Positions 43,096 to 51,872 of a DNA stretch of 64,000 nucleotides are shown one piece after another; the first letter of the stretch is position 1, and every line of letters begins with the position of its first letter. Made by a program: the position numbers and the translations under genes. The stretch comes from Mycolicibacterium komossense (GTDB taxonomy: Bacteria; Actinomycetota; Actinomycetes; Mycobacteriales; Mycobacteriaceae), in NCBI RefSeq assembly GCF_025822605.1, contig NZ_JACKTY010000033.1, forward strand, positions 186,509 through 250,508. The letters run 5' to 3'. The notes beneath the pieces were generated by a model that saw only the letters and a program-made list of their open reading frames with translations, was not told the DNA's origin and searched no databases.

Positions 43096-43508
43096 AATGC
43101 TCCGTGGGTCGAATCGTCGAGTTCTCTGATCAGTTTCTTCGGTGCGACGAGGCGATAGGACGCGTCGACCAGTTCGGTCACCTCGGCCCAGTCGATCTTT
43201 GCGGCGGTGAAGTCGAGGCCGAGCCAGCCGCTGGGCCCCAGATAGGCGGGAAAGAAGAACCGTCCATCCCGTTGCAGGGCGGCCCGGTCGACCTCGTCGA
43301 CCTTGACCAGCAGTGAATGCGAGAACCGGGCCATCGTGCCCGGCACCGCAGTCTTGGAGCTGCCGCCATACATGGCGAACATCTTGGTGACGAAGAACGA
43401 CGGACGGCCGTGGGAGATCTTTTCGAAGGCGTCGGGGAACCGCAGCGCGATCTGGCGCAGCTCTGCCAACCCGAGGTCGTCGTCGCTGAACATGATCGGG
43501 TGTGGCAC
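43092..43508 (-). CDS. MmcQ/YjbR-family protein
   Basis: This 138-aa protein has the YjbR-like double-wing fold: LRQIALRFPDAFEKISHGRPSFF, then KMFAMYGGSSKTAVPG, VKVDEVDRAALQRDGRFFFP and LGPSGWLGLDF. The function is unknown; the fold is sometimes annotated as DNA-binding. The GTG at 43508 is the first start of the frame and lies 75 bp from the divergent ligA. It is translationally coupled to the CoA-ligase gene, which suggests a shared transcript. Confidence 0.82.
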   Translation of the reverse strand: MPHPIMFSDDDLGLAELRQIALRFPDAFEKISHGRPSFFVTKMFAMYGGSSKTAVPGTMARFSHSLLVKVDEVDRAALQRDGRFFFPAYLGPSGWLGLDFTAAKIDWAEVTELVDASYRLVAPKKLIRELDDSTHGAL

Positions 43509-43583
43509 GCAACCACCCTAGCGACGGGAACCCACCCAGACGATGCCTGCTCGGCTGTCGGTGCACTTCGATAACCTTCAGCA

Positions 43584-45665
43584 GTGAGCCCAGTCGAAGC
43601 GGATCCACTCGATCCAGACGTGCGCCGGCAGTGGCAGGAATTGGCCGATGAGGTGCGTGGGCACCAGTTCCGTTACTACGTGCGTGATGCACCGGTCATC
43701 TCCGACGGCGAATTCGACACGCTGCTCGGCACGCTGACCGAGCTCGAGGAAAAGCACCCTGAGCTGCGCACTCCGGACTCTCCGACGCAGCTGGTCGGCG
43801 GTGCCGGTTTCGCCACCGATTTCACCTCAGCCGATCACCTCGAGCGGATGCTGTCGCTGGACAACGTCTTCAACGCCGAGGAGCTGGCCGCGTGGGCCGT
43901 CCGGTTGCGCACCGAGATCGGTGACGACGTCCATTACCTGTGTGAACTCAAGATCGACGGCGTCGCGCTGGCGCTGGTGTACCGCGACGGGCGCCTCGAG
44001 CGGGCCGCCACGCGGGGCGACGGCCGCACCGGTGAGGACGTCACTCTCAACGCCCGCACCATCGAGGACATCCCGGAACGCTTGACGGCCAGTGCCGACT
44101 ACCCGATGCCGGCCGTCCTGGAGGTGCGCGGTGAGGTCTTCTTCCGGGTGGCCGATTTCGAAGAACTCAACGCCGGACTCGTAGAGGAGGGCAAGCCACC
44201 GTTCGCCAATCCGCGCAACAGTGCCGCTGGGTCGCTGCGGCAGAAGAACCCTGCGGTCACCGCGCGCCGCAGGCTGCGGATGATCTGCCATGGTCTTGGG
44301 CACGCCGAGGGTTTCAGCCCGCCGACGCTGCACGACGCCTATCTGGCCCTCAAGGCGTGGGGGCTACCGGTGTCCGACCACACCACCCGGGTGCAGGGTA
44401 TCGACGCGGTGCAGGAGCGGATCGTCTACTGGGGCGAACACCGTCACGACGTCGAGCACGAAATCGACGGTGTCGTGGTGAAAGTCGACGAGGTCTCACT
44501 GCAGCGTCGGCTCGGGGCGACGTCACGCGCGCCGCGCTGGGCCATCGCCTACAAATATCCGCCCGAGGAGGCCACCACCAAGCTGCTCGACATTCGGGTC
44601 AACGTCGGGCGCACCGGACGGGTCACACCGTTTGCGTACATGGAGCCGGTCAAGGTGGCCGGCTCTACGGTCGGGCTGGCGACGCTGCACAACGCCTCAG
44701 AGGTCAAGCGCAAAGGTGTGCTGATCGGCGACACCGTGGTCATCCGTAAGGCGGGTGATGTCATCCCGGAAGTACTCGGCCCGGTGGTCGATCTCCGCGA
44801 CGGCTCCGAGCGCGAATTCGTCATGCCCACCCACTGTCCCGAATGCGGCACCACCCTGGCGCCGGCGAAGGAGGGGGACGCCGATATCCGGTGCCCCAAT
44901 TCGCGAACCTGTCCGGCACAGCTGCGCGAGCGGGTGTTCCACGTGGCCGGCCGCGGCGCATTCGATATCGAAGGCCTCGGTTACGAGGCGGGTATCGCGC
45001 TGCTGCAGGCCGGGGTGATCACCGACGAGGGCGACCTGTTCGAGCTCACCGAGGACGACTTGCTGCGCACCGACCTGTTCACCACGCAGAAGGGTGAGCT
45101 CTCGGCGAATGGCAAACGGCTGCTTGCCAATTTGGGCAAGGCGAAGTCGCAGGCCCTGTGGCGGGTGCTGGTGGCGTTGTCGATTCGCCATGTCGGGCCG
45201 ACCGCCGCCAGGGCGCTGGCCGGCGAATTCGGCAGTCTGGAAGCCATCACCGAGGCGTCGGAGCAGGAACTTGCCGCCGTTGAGGGCGTCGGGCCCACCA
45301 TCGCCGCGGCGGTGGTCGAATGGTTCACCGTCGACTGGCACCGATCGATCGTCGAGAAGTGGCAGGCCGCCGGTGTGCGGATGGCCGACGAGCGAGACAG
45401 CAGCATCGAACGCACGCTGGAGGGGTTGTCGATCGTGGTGACGGGGTCGCTGCCCGGCTTCTCCCGGGACGAGGCCAAGGAGGCAATCCTCGTGCGCGGT
45501 GGAAAGGCCGCGGGCTCGGTGTCGAAGAAGACGGCTTACGTGGTGGCAGGCGATGCGCCGGGATCGAAGTACGACAAAGCGGTCGAACTCGGTGTGCCGA
45601 TTCTCGACGAAGACGGCTTCCGTAGGTTGCTGGCAGACGGGCCAGAGGTTAGCTCACCAGAGTAG
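43584..45665 (+). CDS. ligA: NAD-dependent DNA ligase LigA
   Basis: This 693-aa protein is the essential ligase that seals Okazaki fragments and repair nicks using NAD+. The domain order is Ia (YYVRDAPVISDGEFD, which binds NMN), the adenylation domain with Lys123 in the CELKIDG motif, the OB domain (NVGRTGRVTPFAYMEPV), a four-Cys zinc finger (CPECGTTL...CPNSRTCPAQL), helix-hairpin-helix repeats (~500-600), and a C-terminal BRCT domain (GLSIVVTGSLPGFSRDEAKE). Length and Lys123 match the M. tuberculosis enzyme (Rv3014c). The GTG start at 43584 is the family start. Confidence 0.97.
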   Translation: MSPVEADPLDPDVRRQWQELADEVRGHQFRYYVRDAPVISDGEFDTLLGTLTELEEKHPELRTPDSPTQLVGGAGFATDFTSADHLERMLSLDNVFNAEELAAWAVRLRTEIGDDVHYLCELKIDGVALALVYRDGRLERAATRGDGRTGEDVTLNARTIEDIPERLTASADYPMPAVLEVRGEVFFRVADFEELNAGLVEEGKPPFANPRNSAAGSLRQKNPAVTARRRLRMICHGLGHAEGFSPPTLHDAYLALKAWGLPVSDHTTRVQGIDAVQERIVYWGEHRHDVEHEIDGVVVKVDEVSLQRRLGATSRAPRWAIAYKYPPEEATTKLLDIRVNVGRTGRVTPFAYMEPVKVAGSTVGLATLHNASEVKRKGVLIGDTVVIRKAGDVIPEVLGPVVDLRDGSEREFVMPTHCPECGTTLAPAKEGDADIRCPNSRTCPAQLRERVFHVAGRGAFDIEGLGYEAGIALLQAGVITDEGDLFELTEDDLLRTDLFTTQKGELSANGKRLLANLGKAKSQALWRVLVALSIRHVGPTAARALAGEFGSLEAITEASEQELAAVEGVGPTIAAAVVEWFTVDWHRSIVEKWQAAGVRMADERDSSIERTLEGLSIVVTGSLPGFSRDEAKEAILVRGGKAAGSVSKKTAYVVAGDAPGSKYDKAVELGVPILDEDGFRRLLADGPEVSSPE

Positions 45666-45866
45666 GGCGGCGCCCAATTCTGTAGCGGTGTAGCTCGGCC
45701 GAACGTGGATAGAATGCGTCTAGTTCATCGACCAAGCAGTCGGTTTCGGTAACGGGACGGAGGTTGGGGTGCGTGCCAGGTCCCACGACAGAGAGTTGCT
45801 GTGGTGCGGTGACGGGATGGTGTCGGTAGTTGCGACGCTCCTGGTTCGCTCGGTGGCCCGCGGCCG

Positions 45867-46934
45867 ATGACACCGGGTAACGGGGCCCGCACGCCGCCTG
45901 AGTGGCAATCTCCGCCGTCTGGTTGGCAGTTGTATCCGCCTGGATACCAGAGTTATCCGCCCTCGCGCCGGAGCCGTCGACCACTTGTCATCGCCCTGTC
46001 GGGCATCGCCGTCATCGCCATCGTGGGCATCGTGGTGGCGATGGTGCTGAACAACGGGGACGCTCAGACCAAGGCGGGCACCGGCAGTGCTCAGGAGGTC
46101 GTCAAGGACTACCTCGACGCGTTGGCCAACGGTGATGCCGATGCCGCGCTGAATCTTGGCATCGCCCAACCTGCCTCGCGCAAGTACGTGACGGCCGACA
46201 TGCTCGAGAAGCAGCTCAAGAACTGGCCCATAACGAATATCGTTGTCACGCAGGACAAAACGCTGGAATCAGCGAATACCGCGCTGGTGCACGCGTCGGC
46301 CGACTTCGGAGACAAGCACTCTCAGGCTGCTATCCCGGTCCAAAAAGTGGACGGTCGCTGGAAGCTGAAGAGCGCGACAGTCAGCGTCGACACCATGGCG
46401 CAGATATCCCCGGGCGGGCCCGCCGCAACGTTGAGCGTGCTGGGCGAGCCGCTGGGCAAGGACGACCACTTCGATGCATTCCCTGGATATCTCGGCATCA
46501 CGTCGACCATTCCCTATCTTGATGTGCTGTCGTCGCCGCTGTTGTTGGACAGCCTCACGGCGGCAGATGTCGGCAGTGTTCTGACGTTCGATTTCACCCT
46601 CAACAACGCCGGCCACGACGCCGTCAACAAGGCGCTGGAGACCTGGATAATCGGCTGTCTCGCGAGTGATCCCAGCTCCTACAGGTGCCCGCCCTGGGAT
46701 CCCGGGATGCCGTTCGACACCAGCACGGTGCAGATCAACGGTCCGATCGACCTCAGCAAGGTGACTCAGTCGCTGTTGCCGACGACGACAAGGGTGGTGG
46801 TCGCGGGCACCGCCACGTACCAGGTGACGGCGAATGAAATCGACGGTGGTCCTGCGGTTTTCAACTCCGTTCAGCCGATCTCGACGGCTGTCGATCTCAC
46901 CGCGCACCCGCCGGTCGTGGCCGGGCCCAGCTAG
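45867..46934 (+). CDS. Hypothetical single-pass membrane protein with extracytoplasmic domain
   Basis: This 355-aa protein has a Pro/Tyr-rich cytosolic N-terminus (PPEWQSPPSGWQLYPPGYQS), a basic stretch, one transmembrane helix (LVIALSGIAVIAIVGIVVAMVL, ~residues 40-61) and a large outside domain. Its first outside part (SAQEVVKDYLDALANGDADAAL) looks like the start of the DUF4878/Lumazine-binding-like fold found in many actinobacterial membrane proteins. Two Cys (IGCLASDP...YRCPPWD) may form a disulfide. I assign no function. No good ribosome site is visible before the ATG at 45867. The 201 bp after ligA hold no gene I can support. Confidence 0.7.
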   Translation: MTPGNGARTPPEWQSPPSGWQLYPPGYQSYPPSRRSRRPLVIALSGIAVIAIVGIVVAMVLNNGDAQTKAGTGSAQEVVKDYLDALANGDADAALNLGIAQPASRKYVTADMLEKQLKNWPITNIVVTQDKTLESANTALVHASADFGDKHSQAAIPVQKVDGRWKLKSATVSVDTMAQISPGGPAATLSVLGEPLGKDDHFDAFPGYLGITSTIPYLDVLSSPLLLDSLTAADVGSVLTFDFTLNNAGHDAVNKALETWIIGCLASDPSSYRCPPWDPGMPFDTSTVQINGPIDLSKVTQSLLPTTTRVVVAGTATYQVTANEIDGGPAVFNSVQPISTAVDLTAHPPVVAGPS

Positions 46935-46937
46935 GTT

Positions 46938-47597
46938 TCAGCGCAGGATGGTCGCCAGGATACCGGCCAGATAACCCAGCCGCGCGACCTCGGAGGGCCG
47001 GAAGTCCGGTCCGCCGGGACGGCCGAGCATGACGGCGGTCAACGGGTCACCCAGCGGTGCCGCGGCCAGCGTGGTGTCCATGTCCCGCCACAACTGCGGC
47101 AACCAGTCGGCGGTCGCGTCGAGTGCGGCCGCGTGCTCCAGCGGCAGCCAGGGCGCCGAACTCGGCTGGGTTTCCGGGGCGCCCCGGCTGCCCACAATGC
47201 GGTCAAGGCCCGCGTCGCCGACGCAGACGACGGTGCACCAGCCGACGCGCAGGACCCGTGGCGCCTCGTCGGCCAGTACCTGCAGTTTGGCCAGCTTGTT
47301 CTCGGCAGCGGCGATGTGGTCGATGAGTTCGAGTTCGCGGTGCGCCTCGAGTAGTCCGGTGTGCGGCCGGATGCTGTCGACCCGCACCCCGGTGAGGTTC
47401 TCGGCGGCCGTGATCAGCGTGTCGGGCATCGAACCGTGCGGCAGGTCGACGACCAGATCGTCGATGGCGTATCCCGAGACGCGCTCCACGACATCCAGGG
47501 AAAGAATGTCAGCGCCCACCGAGCCGAGCGCCACGGCAAGAGACCCGAGGCTGCCCGGCCGATCGTCCAGCTGGACCCGTAGCAGATACGAAGGCAC
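46938..47597 (-). CDS. ACT-domain protein (Rv3013-like)
   Basis: This 219-aa protein starts PSYLLRVQLDDRPGSLGSLA, an ACT domain, followed by ILSLDVVERVSGYAIDDLVVDLP. The C-terminal part (WLPLEHAAALDATADWLPQL, GDPLTAVMLGRPGGPDFRPS) is GAF/PAS-like in character. ACT domains bind amino acids and act as allosteric modules; this one has no attached enzyme and may be a sensor. The frame is open far upstream, but the GTG at 47597 yields the same N-terminus as M. tuberculosis Rv3013. It is divergent from gatC across 79 bp. Confidence 0.85.
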   Translation of the reverse strand: MPSYLLRVQLDDRPGSLGSLAVALGSVGADILSLDVVERVSGYAIDDLVVDLPHGSMPDTLITAAENLTGVRVDSIRPHTGLLEAHRELELIDHIAAAENKLAKLQVLADEAPRVLRVGWCTVVCVGDAGLDRIVGSRGAPETQPSSAPWLPLEHAAALDATADWLPQLWRDMDTTLAAAPLGDPLTAVMLGRPGGPDFRPSEVARLGYLAGILATILR

Positions 47598-47676
47598 GCG
47601 CACACTGTCGCACAGCCGGTCGCCCAGAGCACTCCGGGCAGATCGGCTCCGGCCCACTTGACTACAGTTGGCGCTC

Positions 47677-47976
47677 GTGTCGCAGATCTCCCGAGACGAT
47701 GTGGCCCATCTGGCCCGATTGGCCCGATTGGCCCTGACCGATGACGAGCTGGATAGTTTCTCCGGCCAGCTCGACGCGATCCTCCAGCATGTCAGCCAGG
47801 TGCAGGCAGTCGATGTCACCGGCGTCGCGCCCACCGGTAACCCGTTGTCCGAGGTCAATGTGACGCGGCCCGATGTGGTCGAGGTGTGCCTGACTCAGGG
47901 GCAAGCCCTGGCAGAGGCGCCGCGCGCCGTCGATGGCCGCTTTGCCGTACCGCAGATTCTGGGGGAGAGCCAGTGA
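47677..47976 (+). CDS. gatC: Glutamyl-tRNA(Gln)/aspartyl-tRNA(Asn) amidotransferase subunit C
   Basis: This 99-aa GatC begins ISRDDVAHLARLARLALTDDELDSF and contains ILQHVSQVQAVDVTGVAPTG, the two-helix belt that wraps GatA. GatCAB converts Glu-tRNA(Gln) and Asp-tRNA(Asn) to the amide forms. The GTG at 47677 gives the standard length; a TTG at 47668 is the alternative. The stop overlaps the gatA GTG by 3 nt. gatB is 7 kb downstream at 55041. Confidence 0.95.
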   Translation: MSQISRDDVAHLARLARLALTDDELDSFSGQLDAILQHVSQVQAVDVTGVAPTGNPLSEVNVTRPDVVEVCLTQGQALAEAPRAVDGRFAVPQILGESQ

Positions 47977-49457
47977 GTGAGTTGGTCCGGCTGTCCGCCG
48001 CCGAGCTGGCGTCCCGGATTGCCGCCAAAGAGGTGTCGTCGACCGAGGTGACCAAGGCGCACCTGAACCAGATCGAGGCGACCGACGGCGCATACCACGC
48101 GTTTCTGCATGTCGGAGCCGAGCAGGCGCTGGCAGCCGCGGCCGCCGTCGATGCCACGGTGGCCGCCGGTGACAAGCTGCCATCGGCGCTGGCCGGCGTG
48201 CCGCTGGCGCTCAAGGACGTGTTCACCACGACCGATATGCCCACGACGTGTGGATCGAAGATCCTCGAAGGCTGGACCTCGCCGTACGACGCGACGGTGA
48301 CAGTGAAACTGCGTGCGGCCGGGATCCCGATCCTGGGCAAGACCAATATGGACGAGTTCGCCATGGGCAGCTCGACCGAGAACTCGGCGTTCGGCCCGAC
48401 CCGCAACCCGTGGGACACCGACCGGGTTCCCGGTGGCTCCGGCGGCGGCAGCGCCGCGGCCCTGGCGGCGTTCCAGGCGCCCCTGGCGATCGGCAGCGAC
48501 ACCGGCGGCTCGATCCGCCAGCCCGCCGCTCTGACGGCGACTGTCGGGGTCAAACCGACCTACGGCACCGTGTCGCGCTACGGCTTGGTCGCTTGCGCCT
48601 CGTCGCTGGACCAGGGCGGACCGTGTGCGCGGACGGTGTTCGACACCGCGCTTCTGCACCAGGTCATCGCCGGCCACGATCCACGGGATTCGACCTCGGT
48701 GGACGCCGCGGTTCCCGATGTCGTCGGAGCAGCCCGCGCCGGCGCGACCGGCGATCTCAAGGGCGTTCGGGTCGGCGTGGTCAAACAGCTGCACAGCGGT
48801 GAGGGTTACCAGCCGGGCGTGCTGGAATCCTTCAACGCCGCCATAGATCAGCTGCGCGCGCTCGGCGCCGAGATCAGCGAGGTCGACTGCCCGCATTTCG
48901 ACTATTCGATGGCTGCGTACTACCTGATCCTGCCGTCGGAAGTGTCGTCGAACCTGGCCCGCTTCGATGCGATGCGCTACGGCCTGCGCGTCGGCGACGA
49001 CGGCACGCACAGCGCCGAAGAAGTGATGGCACTGACCCGGGCGGCCGGATTCGGTCCAGAAGTCAAACGCCGCATCATGATTGGCACCTATGCTCTCTCG
49101 GCAGGGTATTACGACGCGTACTACAACCAGGCGCAGAAGGTCCGCACCCTGATCGGGCGCGACCTCGACGCGGCCTACCGGACGGTGGACGTGCTGGTCT
49201 CACCGGCCACTCCTTCTACGGCGTTCCGCCTAGGGGAGAAGGTCGACGACCCGCTGGCCATGTACCTGTTCGACCTGTGCACCCTGCCGCTGAACCTGGC
49301 CGGGCACTGCGGCATGTCGGTGCCGTCGGGATTGTCGCCTGACGACAACCTGCCGGTGGGACTGCAAATCATGGCGCCCGCGCTGGCCGATGACCGGCTC
49401 TACCGGGTGGGCGCTGCCTACGAGGCTGCTCGCGGTGCGCTGCCGACGGCGCTCTGA
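47973..49457 (+). CDS. gatA: Glutamyl-tRNA(Gln) amidotransferase subunit A
   Basis: This 494-aa amidase-signature subunit releases ammonia from glutamine. Its catalytic features are the Lys in VPLALKDVFTT, and the Gly/Ser-rich signature with VPGGSGGGSAAALAAF and GSDTGGSIRQPAAL holding the cis-Ser and nucleophile Ser. The rest follows (CASSLDQGGP...YYLILPSEVSSNL). The GTG at 47973 overlaps the gatC stop. pfkA follows after 17 bp, the same order as in M. tuberculosis. Confidence 0.96.
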   Translation: MSELVRLSAAELASRIAAKEVSSTEVTKAHLNQIEATDGAYHAFLHVGAEQALAAAAAVDATVAAGDKLPSALAGVPLALKDVFTTTDMPTTCGSKILEGWTSPYDATVTVKLRAAGIPILGKTNMDEFAMGSSTENSAFGPTRNPWDTDRVPGGSGGGSAAALAAFQAPLAIGSDTGGSIRQPAALTATVGVKPTYGTVSRYGLVACASSLDQGGPCARTVFDTALLHQVIAGHDPRDSTSVDAAVPDVVGAARAGATGDLKGVRVGVVKQLHSGEGYQPGVLESFNAAIDQLRALGAEISEVDCPHFDYSMAAYYLILPSEVSSNLARFDAMRYGLRVGDDGTHSAEEVMALTRAAGFGPEVKRRIMIGTYALSAGYYDAYYNQAQKVRTLIGRDLDAAYRTVDVLVSPATPSTAFRLGEKVDDPLAMYLFDLCTLPLNLAGHCGMSVPSGLSPDDNLPVGLQIMAPALADDRLYRVGAAYEAARGALPTAL

Positions 49458-49474
49458 CAGGGGAAGATAGGCAT

Positions 49475-50506
49475 ATGCGGATCGGAGTTCTCACCGGTGG
49501 CGGTGACTGTCCAGGGCTGAATGCCGTCATCCGGGCGGTGGTGCGTACCTGTGACGCGCGGTACGGCTCATCGGTCGTCGGCTTCCTCGACGGGTGGCGT
49601 GGGCTGCTGGAAGACCGGCGCGTTCAGCTCAAGAACGACGACCGCAACGACCGGCTGCTGGCCAAGGGCGGCACCATGCTGGGCACCGCGCGCGTCAACC
49701 CGGACAAACTGCGGGCCGGTCTCGACCAGATCAAGCAGACCCTCGAGGACAACGGCATCGACGTGTTGATCCCGATCGGCGGCGAGGGTACGTTGACCGC
49801 GGCGCACTGGCTCTCGGAGGAGGATGTGCCCGTCGTCGGCGTGCCGAAGACGATCGACAACGACATCGACTGCACTGACGTCACTTTCGGCTTCGATACC
49901 GCTCTGACGGTGGCGACCGAGGCCATCGACCGGCTGCACAGCACCGCGGAATCACATCAGCGGGTGATGCTCGTCGAGGTGATGGGCCGCCACGCCGGCT
50001 GGATCGCACTGAGCGCGGGTATGGCGTCGGGCGCGCACATGACGCTGATTCCCGAGCAGCCCTTCGACGTCGAGGAAGTCTGTCGGCTGGTCAAGGCCCG
50101 CTTCCAGCGTGGTGACTCGCATTTCATCTGTGTGGTGGCCGAAGGCGCGAAACCCGCTGAGGGTTCAATGATGCTGCGCGACGGCGGAATTGACGAGTTC
50201 GGGCATCAGAAGTTCACCGGGGTCGCCCAGCAGCTGGCGATCGAGATCGAGAAGCGCATGAAAAAAGAAGTGCGCACGACGGTGCTCGGCCACGTCCAGC
50301 GTGGCGGCACGCCCACGCCCTACGACCGGGTGCTCGCCACCCGATTCGGGGTCAACGCTGCCGACGCCGCGCACGCCGGCGAATACGGAATGATGGTGTC
50401 GCTGCGCGGTCAGGAGATCGGCCGCGTGCCGTTGGCAGACGCGGTCAAACAGCTGAAGTTGGTGCCGCAGAGTCGTTATGACGATGCGGCGGCTTTCTTC
50501 GGCTAG
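49475..50506 (+). CDS. pfkA: 6-phosphofructokinase PfkA
   Basis: This 343-aa enzyme phosphorylates fructose 6-phosphate to the 1,6-bisphosphate. It begins MRIGVLTGGGDCPGLNAVIRA. It also carries IGGEGTLTAA where many ATP enzymes have GGDGS, PKTIDNDIDCTDVTFGFDTA with the catalytic Asp, MGRHAGWIAL and VLGHVQRGGTPTPYDR. A Gly follows the 'GGE' acidic residue, as expected for the ATP-using type. Lack of the allosteric C-terminal region of bacterial type I enzymes fits mycobacterial PfkA. It lies between gatA and the accessory block that precedes gatB. Confidence 0.94.
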   Translation: MRIGVLTGGGDCPGLNAVIRAVVRTCDARYGSSVVGFLDGWRGLLEDRRVQLKNDDRNDRLLAKGGTMLGTARVNPDKLRAGLDQIKQTLEDNGIDVLIPIGGEGTLTAAHWLSEEDVPVVGVPKTIDNDIDCTDVTFGFDTALTVATEAIDRLHSTAESHQRVMLVEVMGRHAGWIALSAGMASGAHMTLIPEQPFDVEEVCRLVKARFQRGDSHFICVVAEGAKPAEGSMMLRDGGIDEFGHQKFTGVAQQLAIEIEKRMKKEVRTTVLGHVQRGGTPTPYDRVLATRFGVNAADAAHAGEYGMMVSLRGQEIGRVPLADAVKQLKLVPQSRYDDAAAFFG

Positions 50507-50568
50507 TTGGTCGCCCATCGGGCGTGGCGCGCGCTCGGTAGCGGGCGAGTTATTGGTCTGATTTCCGG

Positions 50569-50805
50569 GTGGTCGGTGTCGGGTCGGCGGGCACGGTGCT
50601 CGTCATTCTGCGTGGCAGCAGCGGGTCGGGAAAATCGACGATCGCCCGCAGGCTGCGGGATCGCTACGGACTGGCAGTGGTGAGCCAGGACGTGTTGCGA
50701 CGCGAGGTACCGGGCGTTGACGACCATCGTGACAATCCGGCGATCGAGGCTGAGCAGGATCCAGACGCGATCGTCGATCTCATCGCCGACGCTGTGCGGT
50801 GGTGA
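50569..50805 (+). pseudogene. Truncated P-loop kinase (N-terminal fragment)
   Basis: The frame encodes VLVILRGSSGSGKSTIARRL, RYGLAVVSQDVLRREVPG and DDHRDNPAIE, the N-terminal third of small AAA/zeta-toxin-like kinases that are normally ~170-190 aa. After NPAIE the sequence switches to EQDPDAIVDLIADAVRW and stops, so the lid, the catalytic acidic residue and the rest of the fold are absent. It may be the left-over of a deletion. The true start could be the GTG at 50569 or a later one. It is probably not functional. Confidence 0.6.
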
Positions 50806-50900
50806 TTGCTCGATCGGTGGTGCGGTCTTTCTCTCCCCATCGTCCGAACGGCAGGGCTCTTGACCGCTCGGACTGTGGGTGCGTAGCGTCTGGAAAAAGA

Positions 50901-50923
50901 TAAATGGGGTGACACCCCATTTA
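50901..50923. promoter_or_regulatory. Perfect 23-bp palindrome, candidate TetR operator
   Basis: TAAATGGGGT (50901-50910), GAC, ACCCCATTTA (50914-50923) is a perfect 10-bp inverted repeat with a 3-bp centre. It ends 22 bp before the start codon of the F420-type oxidoreductase gene. A TetR-family gene lies just beyond that gene in convergent orientation, and the size and symmetry suit a TetR dimer. Which regulator binds is inferred. Confidence 0.75.
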
Positions 50924-50945
50924 ATTCGAGCTGAGGAGTTCGGAC

Positions 50946-51872
50946 ATGCTCACCCCGGAACGCATCACAGCCGTTCGCCGAACCCTGCGCCCGATCGGAT
51001 TCGCGTTGCCCAGCGTCGGCCTGTCTGCGGCACCCCCGGTGCACGAACAGATCGAGGCCGCACGACGGCTGGAAGCCGCGGGTTATCGCAACGCCTGGGC
51101 CAACGAAGGGGTGGGCGGCAAGGACGTCTTCGTGCAGATCGCCATCCTGCTGGGCGCCACCGATCGGCTGACTTTCGGAACGTCGGTGACGCCGATGTGG
51201 GCTCGGCCGCCGATGGTGGCCCACGCCGCGGCGCATCAATTGGTGGAAGCCTTTCCGGATCGCTTCGTGCTGGGGATCGGATCAGGCTATGACTTCATGG
51301 CGCCATTGGCGGGCCTGGAGTATCGCCAGCCACTGGCCCAGTTGCGGCAGTACGTAACGAGGATGCCGGAACCTGTTCCGATTCTGGATGCACCCGCTGT
51401 CGACTACCCCACCGTGCTGGGCGCCAATGGTCGGCGGTCGGTACGGCAAGCCGGTGAGATCGCCGACGGGGTGTTCCCGACACTGGTTCCGCCACGCTAC
51501 GTCGAGGAGATCAGATCGGTGCTCGGAGCAGACAAGCTGATCATCGTCGGATTGACGACATTCACCGACGACGACGAAGATGCAGCCAAAAAGGCTGCCT
51601 CGCAGAGCATTTCGCAGATTTTCGCGATGCCAGGTGTTCCGTACGGACGGGTGCTCGACAGCTTCGGCTACACCGCACAGGATCGCATCGATGGCAGCGA
51701 TCGTCTGACCGCCGACCTCACCGCCGCCGGCTCCGGCGCGACCATCGCCGCGGCGGCCAGACGGTACCTCGACGCCGGCGCCGATCATGTGGTCCTGATG
51801 CCGGTGGCGGCAGACTTCAGCTCCGGCGTGGACGAGCTCGAGTCCATCGCCGCCGATGTCACCGGGGTCTGA
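50946..51872 (+). CDS. LLM-class (luciferase-like) F420-dependent oxidoreductase
   Basis: This 308-aa protein has the bacterial luciferase-like TIM barrel used by F420-dependent enzymes. It contains HEQIEAARRLEAAGYRNAWANE, LTFGTSVTPMWARPPMVAHAAAHQLVE, RFVLGIGSGYDFMAPL and ADGVFPTLVPPRYVEE, and a C-terminal AGADHVVLMPVA. It should use reduced F420 (or FMN) to reduce an unknown substrate. The ATG at 50946 has GAGGAG upstream and a perfect palindrome 22 bp before it. Its 3' end overlaps the TetR gene by 14 bp. Confidence 0.85.
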   Translation: MLTPERITAVRRTLRPIGFALPSVGLSAAPPVHEQIEAARRLEAAGYRNAWANEGVGGKDVFVQIAILLGATDRLTFGTSVTPMWARPPMVAHAAAHQLVEAFPDRFVLGIGSGYDFMAPLAGLEYRQPLAQLRQYVTRMPEPVPILDAPAVDYPTVLGANGRRSVRQAGEIADGVFPTLVPPRYVEEIRSVLGADKLIIVGLTTFTDDDEDAAKKAASQSISQIFAMPGVPYGRVLDSFGYTAQDRIDGSDRLTADLTAAGSGATIAAAARRYLDAGADHVVLMPVAADFSSGVDELESIAADVTGV

